A DNA stretch of 5,536 nucleotides from Bifidobacterium breve. GTDB taxonomy: Bacteria > Actinomycetota > Thermoleophilia > Miltoncostaeales > Miltoncostaeaceae. This document shows positions 1 to 4,886 of the stretch, piece by piece (position 1 is the first letter of the stretch; each line of letters starts with the position of its first letter). Under the pieces are notes generated by a model. It saw only the letters and a program-made list of their open reading frames with translations. It was not told the DNA's origin and ran no database searches. The translations under genes were made by a program, and so were the position numbers. The DNA is taken from positions 1 to 5,536 of the forward strand of contig CAMCOB010000092.1 of the NCBI GenBank assembly GCA_945876305.1. Reading direction: 5' to 3'.

Positions 1-617
1 ACGCTCGGCAGGTTGCTCACTGGGGTTACCAGCAGGCTTGTGCCGATCACCAACAGCACGTCGGCGCGCTCGCAGGCGTCGTACGCGGCCTCGATGGCCT
101 CAATGGGCATGGCCTCGCCAAACAGCACCACGCCGCTCTTCAGCTGGTACCCGCACTTGCATCTGGGCACGCCATCGTCGGCGGCATCGGCCCGGGCACA
201 CAGTTCGTCCATGCTCACCGTCTGCGAGCACCGCAGGCACGAGCCCTTGTCGAGCGACCCGTGCACCTCCACCACATCTTCGCTGCCAGCGCGTGAGTGC
301 AGCCGGTCGATGTTCTGGGTGATGAGGGTCTTCACGATGCCCCGCCGCTGCAATTCGGCCACCGCCATGTGCGCGGGGTTCGGATCGACCGACCCGAGCA
401 TGTCGATACGCGGCCGATGAAAGCGCCAGAAAAGGGCGGGGTCGGTGGTGAAGGTGCCCATCGAGGCCACCTTCATGGGGTCGTAGGTCTCCCAAAGTCC
501 CCCGGCCGACCGGAAGTCAGGAATGCCGCTCTCGGTCGAGATGCCAGCCCCGGTGAGCACCACGGCATGATCAGCGCCGGCAAGAAGCGCAGCAAGTTGC
601 AAAGTCGACCCACTCAC
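1..617 (-). CDS. Sir2-family NAD-dependent protein deacylase (sirtuin), 3' end outside the window
   Basis: Sirtuins remove acyl groups from lysine side chains in the cytoplasm, consuming NAD and releasing nicotinamide and O-acyl-ADP-ribose. About 205 residues are visible. In order they show the NAD-binding loop TGAGIS (residues 22-27) followed by GIPDFRS (31-37), TQNIDRLH (100-107), the catalytic His119 in EVHGS, a four-cysteine zinc site (C127, C130, C153, C155), FGEAMP (166-171) and the GTSL motif near residue 191, where the window ends. The family is usually about 230-280 residues, so a short C-terminal part is missing. The GTG start at 615-617 is chosen because AGGA lies 8 bases upstream and the NAD loop follows at the normal distance. 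The Tyr-x-x-Arg pair that marks SIRT5-like desuccinylases seems to be His67 and Arg70 here, so plain deacetylation is the likelier activity; that is inference. The repeat array 618-921 lies directly upstream, so its promoter must be within or beyond it. Confidence 0.95.
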   Translation of the reverse strand, partial: MSGSTLQLAALLAGADHAVVLTGAGISTESGIPDFRSAGGLWETYDPMKVASMGTFTTDPALFWRFHRPRIDMLGSVDPNPAHMAVAELQRRGIVKTLITQNIDRLHSRAGSEDVVEVHGSLDKGSCLRCSQTVSMDELCARADAADDGVPRCKCGYQLKSGVVLFGEAMPIEAIEAAYDACERADVLLVIGTSLLVTPVSNLPS

Positions 618-625
618 AAGGCAAA

Positions 626-629
626 TCCT
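626..629 (-). promoter_or_regulatory. Shine-Dalgarno site of the sirtuin gene
   Basis: AGGA on the minus strand lies 8 bases from the GTG at 615-617. It decides that start, because no ATG lies near the N-terminus expected for the family. It sits just downstream of the hairpin 644-673. Confidence 0.6.
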
Positions 630-643
630 GACACACCCACAAC

Positions 644-673
644 GGGGTCAGACCCCACCCGGGGTCTGACCCC
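644..673. repeat. Perfect 13-bp inverted repeat (hairpin) upstream of the sirtuin gene
   Basis: GGGGTCAGACCCC at 644-656 and its exact reverse complement GGGGTCTGACCCC at 661-673 flank the 4-base loop ACCC. Each arm is also a palindrome with one central base, so either a long hairpin or two small ones can form. It begins 27 bases upstream of the sirtuin start on the minus strand and would lie in its 5' leader or promoter. No T run follows on either strand, so an intrinsic terminator is possible but not typical. Confidence 0.8.
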
Positions 674-885
674 GCCGACACACACCTGTGACGGCGACTG
701 ACCCCCACCGGGGACTGACCCCACCTGGTGGCCCATTCCACCGGGGGATTGACCCACCCGGGGACTGGCTCCACGCGTGCACATTTGTGACGCCGACTCA
801 CGCGGGAGAGACCAACCCGAAGCGTGCACATTTGTCACGGCGACTGACCCCACTGGGAGAGTCGACTCACCCGGCAAATCTCACC

Positions 886-915
886 GGGGGCAGACCCTGC
901 CTCGGGTCTGCCCCC
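886..915 (-). terminator. 12-bp hairpin just after the YHYH gene, probable terminator
   Basis: GGGGGCAGACCC at 886-897 pairs perfectly with GGGTCTGCCCCC at 904-915 around a 6-base loop. The hairpin begins 6 bases after the stop codon of the minus-strand YHYH gene, the normal place for a terminator. There is no real T tract beyond it, only ATTT about ten bases on; terminators lacking U tracts are reported in high-GC bacteria. It matches the hairpin at 644-673 in 24 of 30 positions, so it may equally be the outermost copy of the repeat, recruited as a terminator. Confidence 0.6.
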
Positions 916-921
916 GCTTGC

Positions 922-1740
922 TCAGCGCATTGGTGGCATCGGTGCCTCGGCCGCCCCTTGCTGGGTCACGGGGGTGCCCTTGAAGCATCCGATGGTGTAC
1001 GGGAACGTTGAGGTTGCGTGGTACGCGTACGAGCCGTCCGCCTCGGTGCGGCCGTTGCACTTGTCGAGCACGTTCTTGCTCGATGATGCTTTGTAGGTGT
1101 ACGCCGTCCACGAGTTGGTCTTCGGGTTGCCGGTCTTCACGTAGCCCGACTTGATGCTGCTGCTGGCGCCGTAGATGGGGAACCCGTCGATGGCGTAGCC
1201 CACGATCTTCGACTGGGCGAATCCGCAGCTCGCCGTCGCCAGAATGGCGTGGTCGTGGTAGTCGGCCATGTACCCCGTGTGGCCCTTGCACGAGTCGAGA
1301 ATGCCGTTATACACGGGGTCGCCGAATGCCATATTGGCGGGAACCGGGCCTTCCATGGGGCCGTAGATGGGGATACCGGTGACGGTGAACCCGATGGTGC
1401 CGAGGCGAGTGGTGATGCTGGTCACCTTTGACGCCTTCTTGGGCGCAGCGGGCACGGTCCACTTCCAGCTCTGGGTCTTTAGTCCGTTGGGCGTCTTGGC
1501 CACGTAGGCGTACGACGGCATGCCATTTGATGTGACCACCAGGTTCGACCCGCTGCACTCGGCCGACACCTTGGCTTTGGCGTACCCGGAGCCCGCACCG
1601 GGCATCCCGGCCTTGATGGTGAACAGCGCGGCGTCGCACTTGGACGCGCTGGTGGCAATGGTGGGCACCACGAAGGCCGTGGCGCACAGTGCACCGGCGC
1701 CGATGGCGGCGGTGCCGAGGAGAATCGAAGGAAGTTTCAT
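922..1740 (-). CDS. Secreted YHYH-domain protein of unknown function
   Basis: The protein has 272 residues. An N-terminal Sec signal peptide (hydrophobic residues about 5-29, likely cut after the TSA at 30-32) points to export. No lipobox is seen. The mature part carries the features I associate with the YHYH family: GIPIYGP (122-128), LDSCKGHTG (148-156), YHDHA (161-165), AIDGFPIYG (183-191), LDKCNGR (225-231) and YAYHATSTFPYTIGCFKG (238-255). The conserved His, Asp and paired Cys residues suggest a disulphide-bonded fold, perhaps with a metal or ligand site, but no biochemical role of the family is known to me. The ATG at 1738-1740 is chosen because it opens the signal peptide and has GGAAG 10 bases upstream (1751-1755). 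The frame stays open for 49 more codons upstream, but that stretch runs through the promoter region and past the rph start. The gene is transcribed away from rph and probably ends at hairpin 886-915. Confidence 0.93.
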   Translation of the reverse strand: MKLPSILLGTAAIGAGALCATAFVVPTIATSASKCDAALFTIKAGMPGAGSGYAKAKVSAECSGSNLVVTSNGMPSYAYVAKTPNGLKTQSWKWTVPAAPKKASKVTSITTRLGTIGFTVTGIPIYGPMEGPVPANMAFGDPVYNGILDSCKGHTGYMADYHDHAILATASCGFAQSKIVGYAIDGFPIYGASSSIKSGYVKTGNPKTNSWTAYTYKASSSKNVLDKCNGRTEADGSYAYHATSTFPYTIGCFKGTPVTQQGAAEAPMPPMR

Positions 1741-1835
1741 AACAACAATGCTTCCATGAGAAAGCCACGTGGCGCGTATGAACGGTTGAAGAATTCGCGA
1801 AGACCTTCGGCCGCATCCGGCGCCCCTCGGATGGC

Positions 1836-1841
1836 TATTCT
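1836..1841 (+). promoter_or_regulatory. Probable -10 element of a leaderless rph promoter
   Basis: TATTCT fits the TAnnnT pattern of sigma70-type -10 elements. Its last T lies 7 bases before the A of the rph ATG at 1848, so transcription would begin on or next to the start codon. This agrees with the lack of a usable Shine-Dalgarno sequence in front of rph. No good -35 element is seen about 17 bases upstream (around 1813-1818). Leaderless mRNAs are common in actinobacteria. The 107-bp divergent spacer 1741-1847 must also hold the YHYH gene promoter, which I could not place. Confidence 0.55.
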
Positions 1842-1847
1842 CACCCG

Positions 1848-2576
1848 ATGCGCGCAGACGGAAGGCAGCCGGCAGAGCTCCGGCCAATCATCATCGAGAC
1901 CGGCTTCATCACCAGTGCCACGGGATCGGTGCTCATCGCAGCGGGCAATACCCGCGTTATCTGCACCGCCATGGTGGAGGAACAGGTGCCGGGCTGGCGC
2001 CGGGGTTCCGGCAAGGGCTGGGTGACCGCCGAGTACGGGATGCTCCCCGGCAGCACCGACACCCGTAAGCAGCGCGACGCCTCGCGCGGCAAGGTGGACG
2101 GCCGCAGCACGGAGATTCAGCGGCTCATCGGCCGTTCGCTGCGCTCGGTGGTTGACCTGGGCGCCCTCGGTGAGCGCAGCGTGTGGGTCGACTGCGACGT
2201 GATCCAGGCCGACGGCGGCACCCGCTGCGCCTCAATCACGGGCGGGTACATCGCGCTCGAGTTGGCCTTCAACAAGCTCATGGCCGATGGCCTGCTCAAG
2301 AGCACTCCGCTGATCGACTCCATCGCGGCCATCAGCGTGGGCGTGGTGGGCGGCGAATCGCTGCTCGACCTGCCGTACGTGGAAGACAGCAAGGCCGAGG
2401 TGGACATGAACGTGGTGGCCACTGGTTCAGGCCTCGTGGTCGAGGTGCAGGCAACCGCAGAGGGCCCCCCGGTGGAACGATCGGTCTTCGACGGCCTGCT
2501 CGATCTCGCGCTGGACGGCTGCAAGACCTTGACCACCATCCAGCGTGACGCACTCGACAGCGCCGGAGTGCGGTAA
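1848..2576 (+). CDS. rph: Ribonuclease PH (tRNA nucleotidyltransferase)
   Basis: RNase PH is a phosphate-dependent 3'-5' exoribonuclease that trims the 3' ends of tRNA precursors and other structured RNAs in the cytoplasm, working as a ring of six subunits. The 242 residues match the usual 238-245. Visible landmarks are MRADGR at the start, AEYGMLPGSTDTRKQRD (61-77), GRSTEIQRLIGRSLR (85-99) with phosphate-binding Arg86, DCDVIQADGGTR (115-126) with Thr125 and Arg126, and the active-site Asp180 and Asp186 in YVEDSKAEVDMN (177-188). The familiar QGTAEG motif reads QATAEG here (201-206). The ATG fits the family start exactly; no good ribosome-binding site precedes it, in keeping with a leaderless message. 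It is the first gene of the operon. Its last codons and stop (2561-2583) match the reverse complement of the REP-like repeat that follows, so the final AGVR may be repeat-derived. Confidence 0.97.
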   Translation: MRADGRQPAELRPIIIETGFITSATGSVLIAAGNTRVICTAMVEEQVPGWRRGSGKGWVTAEYGMLPGSTDTRKQRDASRGKVDGRSTEIQRLIGRSLRSVVDLGALGERSVWVDCDVIQADGGTRCASITGGYIALELAFNKLMADGLLKSTPLIDSIAAISVGVVGGESLLDLPYVEDSKAEVDMNVVATGSGLVVEVQATAEGPPVERSVFDGLLDLALDGCKTLTTIQRDALDSAGVR

Positions 2577-2665
2577 CCGGTGCCCCGACTGTCTCAGCGC
2601 GGGTCGGGTCCAAAGGACCCATACCCATCGCCAGTAGGAGCGGCGCCGGTTACCGCACCCCGGCG
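2561..2665 (+). terminator. Long imperfect stem around the rph stop codon, possible terminator or mRNA stabiliser
   Basis: Bases 2561-2583, which contain the rph stop, pair with 2643-2665 in the first 57-bp repeat. In RNA 22 of 23 positions can pair, counting one G-U, with a single A-C mismatch. The 59-base loop holds a second perfect hairpin, GGGTCC at 2606-2611 against GGACCC at 2615-2620 with loop AAA. No T run follows. Such a structure could end part of the transcription, protect the rph mRNA 3' end or simply reflect opposed repeat copies. Confidence 0.5.
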
Positions 2666-2796
2666 TTCACGACACGAATGCTCATCGCCAGTAGGAGCGG
2701 CGCCGGTTACCGCACCCCGGCGTTCACGACACGAGGACCCATCGCCAGTAGGAGCGGCGCCGGTTACCGCACCCCGGCGTTCACGGCAGGTATGTC
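2626..2796. repeat. Three 57-bp direct repeats, REP-like, between rph and rdgB
   Basis: Copies run 2626-2682, 2683-2739 and 2740-2796. The first 46 bases of each are identical in all three; the last 5-11 bases vary. The next five bases, CATCG at 2797-2801, are the start of a fourth copy that breaks off. Each copy contains CAGTAGGAGCGGC and then the imperfect palindrome CGCCGG, ten bases, CCGGCG. A GTAG tetranucleotide at the foot of a small palindrome is the hallmark of REP elements mobilised by RAYT (Y1-type) transposases; no such enzyme is in the window. A copy in the opposite direction lies over the rph 3' end. As 57 is a multiple of three, the array stays open in the rdgB frame, which invites a false N-terminal extension. 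The rest of spacer 2577-2851 shows no gene. Confidence 0.9.
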
Positions 2797-2851
2797 CATC
2801 GTGCGCACACGCATCACCGGTTCACACCCGCGCGCGATCACGGCGCACGAA

Positions 2852-3424
2852 GTGAAGATCGTCTTGGCGACCGGTAACAAGGACAAGGTGCGTGAGCTCC
2901 AGGTGCTGTTCGGCGATGTCCCCATCGACGTTGCCCCCGACGGCTTCGACCCGGAGGAGACGGGCACAACCCTGTTTCAGAACGCGCGCATCAAGGCCGA
3001 GGCCCTGCGCGCAGACGTGCCCGATGACGTCATCGTGATGGCCGACGACTCGGGCCTGTTCGTGCACGCGCTGGGTGGCCGCCCGGGCGTGTACTCGTCG
3101 CGCTACGCAGGCCCCAATGCCACCTACGCTGATAACTGCAATCTGCTCATCAAGGAACTCGGTAACGAGGATGACCGCGGGGCCGCGTTTGGCTGCTGCC
3201 TGGTTGCCCTCGCCCCGGGTGGCCAGATGCTCATCGCCAACGGCGTGCTGCCCGGCGAGATCACCCGTGAGGCCAGCGGTGACGACGGGTTCGGGTACGA
3301 CCCGGTGTTTCGACCGCTGGGCGACGAGCGCACCCTCGCCCAGATGACCCGCGACGAGAAGAGCGCCATCAGCCACCGCGGCCGCGCTGCGCGGTCGATG
3401 GCCCGCCTCTTGGAGATCTCATGA
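2852..3424 (+). CDS. rdgB: Non-canonical purine NTP pyrophosphatase (dITP/XTP diphosphatase, RdgB/HAM1 family)
   Basis: The enzyme hydrolyses ITP, dITP and XTP to the monophosphate and pyrophosphate, keeping deaminated purines out of DNA and RNA. From the GTG at 2852 it has 190 residues (E. coli RdgB 197). Family motifs are all present: KIVLATGNKDKVREL (2-16), the EETG..LFQNARIKAEA segment (35-51), MADDSGLFVHALGGRPG (63-79) with the metal/catalytic Asp pair 65-66, SSRYAG (82-87), GFGYDPVF (146-153) and SHRGRAA (174-180). In the third segment the usual ENA reads QNA. The GTG start is chosen because homologues begin with this strand, although the bases before it give only a poor ribosome-binding site. 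An in-frame ATG at 2792 would add 20 residues, and one at 2678 would add 58 residues translated from the repeat array; both seem less likely. Its stop overlaps the next gene's ATG (ATGA at 3421-3424). Confidence 0.95.
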   Translation: MKIVLATGNKDKVRELQVLFGDVPIDVAPDGFDPEETGTTLFQNARIKAEALRADVPDDVIVMADDSGLFVHALGGRPGVYSSRYAGPNATYADNCNLLIKELGNEDDRGAAFGCCLVALAPGGQMLIANGVLPGEITREASGDDGFGYDPVFRPLGDERTLAQMTRDEKSAISHRGRAARSMARLLEIS

Positions 3425-4158
3425 TTGACCCCACCGGCAAGAGCGCCCTGGTTACCGGGGGCGGGCACCGCATTGGCGGCGCCATGGCATCTGCGCTCGC
3501 CTCATGCGGGGTGGATGTGTGCATTCACTACGGCACCTCAGCCGACAAGGCCAACGCCCTGGCCGCCGAGTGTCGCGAGAGGGGCGTCAATGCGGTGACC
3601 ATGCAGGCCGACCTGTCGGTGCCCGGCGCAGCCGAGCAGCTGGCGGCCCGTGCCGAGGAGGCCTTTGGCGGCGTGGACATCCTCATCAACTCGGCCAGCA
3701 CGTGGGAGTCGGGATCGTTCGACGAGGTCACCCGCGACGACTGGGATCGCGCGCTGGCGGTAAACCTCACGTCGCCCATGTTTCTGTCGCAGCGCATTGG
3801 GAGCGCCATGGCCGTACGCGGCTTCGGCCGCATCATCAACATTGCCGACGTCGGTGGCATGCGCCCGTGGGTGCACCGCGCGCCGCATTCGGTGTCGAAG
3901 GCAGGGCTCATCATGCTCACCCGTCTGCTGTCGCAGGCGTACGCACCCCACGTGCTCGTAAACGCCATCGCCCCCGGGCCGGTACTGGTGCCCGACGGCG
4001 CTGGCCCTCAGGTTGAGACCAACCTGTCTGCCGAGACCGTCCTTGGGCGCATGGGCACCCCGGGCGATGTCGTGGATGCCATGCTTTACCTCGTGACCGC
4101 AGAATTCGTTACGGGACAAGTGCTGAGCGTTGATGGCGGCCAGTCGGAGCGCAGGTGA
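3421..4158 (+). CDS. Short-chain dehydrogenase/reductase, pteridine-reductase-like, with His at the catalytic Tyr position
   Basis: This 245-residue classical SDR has the nucleotide-binding loop TGGGHRIGGA (12-21), in which RIG is typical of FolM/PTR1-type NADPH-dependent pteridine reductases. VCIHYGTSADKANALAAE (33-50) resembles the matching part of Leishmania PTR1. It also has ADLS (63-66), LINSAS (88-93), the Asn115 region AVNLTSP, NAIAPGPV (181-188) and the C-terminal TGQVLSVDGGQ (231-241). PTR1 uses Asp, Tyr and Lys, with Asp and Tyr 13 apart. Here the triad reads Asp143, His156 (codon 3886-3888, CAT) and Lys160, so the tyrosine acid is replaced. It may be a subgroup with His as proton donor or an enzyme with altered activity. 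The substrate is not certain; reduction of a dihydropterin or dihydrofolate is the best guess. GGAG at 3412-3415 supports the ATG, which overlaps the rdgB stop by 4 bases. Confidence 0.88.
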   Translation: MIDPTGKSALVTGGGHRIGGAMASALASCGVDVCIHYGTSADKANALAAECRERGVNAVTMQADLSVPGAAEQLAARAEEAFGGVDILINSASTWESGSFDEVTRDDWDRALAVNLTSPMFLSQRIGSAMAVRGFGRIINIADVGGMRPWVHRAPHSVSKAGLIMLTRLLSQAYAPHVLVNAIAPGPVLVPDGAGPQVETNLSAETVLGRMGTPGDVVDAMLYLVTAEFVTGQVLSVDGGQSERR

Positions 4159-4886
4159 GCGCACCAGCCGTGCAGGCATCCATCTGGCCCCGCCCGGGCC
4201 GACTCATCTCGTGGCTGATCAGCGCCGTGCTCGTGGGCTGGGTGGTGGTGTACAACGTCATGCGCGTGGCCGGCGGCACTCCCGCAGGCGTGGCCTTCAC
4301 GTCCTTTGTTATCGGTGTCGGTGGGGGCATCGTGGTGCTGATCATCGGCCTGATTATCCGCAGGCGTCTCATCAATGCCGGTCGTATCCACCCGGTTGAT
4401 GCCGAGGCCGAGATCCCGGCACCCGGCGCCATGGACGACGACCAGCGCAGGGTGCTCGGCGCCATATGGCCGGTGGTGGCAGCCGCCGCGGCCGTGGAGA
4501 TGGTGTGTGGCATCTGGATGCTGGCCGACTGGAACGGCACCCCCTCGATGGTGCGCGCCACTGCAGAGGTGGTGATGGCCGGCTGGTTTATCTTCGCGGC
4601 CATCTGGATGGGATGGGAGGCCAAGAACCTGCGCAACATGGATGCCGGCGGCATCGATTCGGTGGCCCTCGGCGCGCTGCTCACCACGGTGCTTGCCGGC
4701 GTGGGTATCACCCGGCACTTCGCCACTGGCATGCAGGTACTCACCGTTATCGTGGTGGGCCTTACCGCCGTGGCGGCCTACTGGCTGGTGTGGTTTCTGG
4801 TGCGCCGCCGCGGGGTGCCGTCCATGGCCATCCTTGCCGGGCTCATCGCACTGGCATCGCTGCTGCTCCCGCTTTTCACCCGATGA
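4155..4886 (+). CDS. Multi-pass integral membrane protein of unknown function (about seven membrane spans)
   Basis: I do not recognise the family of this 243-residue protein. By eye it has hydrophobic spans at about 18-36, 47-68, 102-122, 136-154, 168-186, 194-216 and 222-240. Positive clusters RRR at 69-71 and 217-219 help set topology, and a polar, acidic loop of about 33 residues (69-101, ending with MDDDQRR) joins spans 2 and 3. Several spans are rich in Trp (WFIFAAIWMGW at 144-154). No transporter signature, signal peptidase site or catalytic motif is seen. The start is GTG at 4155, overlapping the SDR stop (GTGA) with GGAG at 4146-4149 five bases upstream, so translation is probably coupled to the SDR. 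Its own stop overlaps the next gene's ATG. The position suggests co-expression with the SDR and the zinc-ribbon protein, not a known shared pathway. Confidence 0.85.
   Translation: MSAPAVQASIWPRPGRLISWLISAVLVGWVVVYNVMRVAGGTPAGVAFTSFVIGVGGGIVVLIIGLIIRRRLINAGRIHPVDAEAEIPAPGAMDDDQRRVLGAIWPVVAAAAAVEMVCGIWMLADWNGTPSMVRATAEVVMAGWFIFAAIWMGWEAKNLRNMDAGGIDSVALGALLTTVLAGVGITRHFATGMQVLTVIVVGLTAVAAYWLVWFLVRRRGVPSMAILAGLIALASLLLPLFTR

Larger units (their letters stand above)
644..915. repeat. Degenerate tandem array, unit about 17 bp, filling the intergenic region
   Basis: The gap 618-921 holds no convincing gene. From 644 on it can be cut into units of 16-17 bp that resemble GGGGACTGACCCCACCG. The clearest units start at 644, 661, 694, 711, 745 and 761, with more decayed ones at 678 and 728, and others in the same spirit at 839, 856, 873 and 889. 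Each unit is itself close to a palindrome (GGGG, a few bases, CCCC). Within the array a longer module recurs three times, roughly at 677-714, 775-810 and 822-860. It consists of a T-rich patch (TGCACATTTGT, or ACACACCTGTG in the first copy), then GACGGCGACTGAC or a variant. Open frames through the array have low-complexity products and arise from the repeat. Whether it is a satellite, a decayed mobile repeat or a regulatory spacer cannot be told from one locus. Confidence 0.75.

Noticed and set aside
571..877. Two minus-strand open frames of 86-87 codons over the array 644-915
   Set aside because: Their products are Gly/Pro/Ser/Val-rich repeats that mirror the 17-bp unit. They lack a convincing ribosome-binding site, and one overlaps the real sirtuin start.
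644..915. MITE or insertion sequence with terminal inverted repeats
   Set aside because: The borders are similar hairpins, but no flanking target-site duplication is seen around 634-643 and 916-925, and there is no transposase remnant. The tandem 17-bp structure explains the similarity more simply.
688..1011. Plus-strand open frame of 107 codons across the array and into the YHYH gene
   Set aside because: It is composed of repeat translation and then antisense to a clear secreted protein; no domain or codon bias supports it.
1798..1809. CGAAG/CTTCG inverted repeat in the divergent promoter region as an operator
   Set aside because: A 5-bp arm with a 2-base gap is expected by chance at this composition, and no regulator gene is adjacent.
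1848..1887. Longer YHYH protein starting at 1887
   Set aside because: The added 49 residues are translated from the promoter spacer and the rph start and would hide the signal peptide. The ATG at 1740 has GGAAG 10 bases upstream.
2626..2801. CRISPR array
   Set aside because: The copies are directly abutting with a 46-base identical core and only 5-11 variable bases, so there are no spacers of normal length and no cas genes nearby.
2580..2855. Open frame of 91 codons over the 57-bp repeats in a second frame
   Set aside because: The product is three near-identical Pro/Arg-rich repeats. It remains open only because the repeat length is a multiple of three, and it overlaps the rdgB start.
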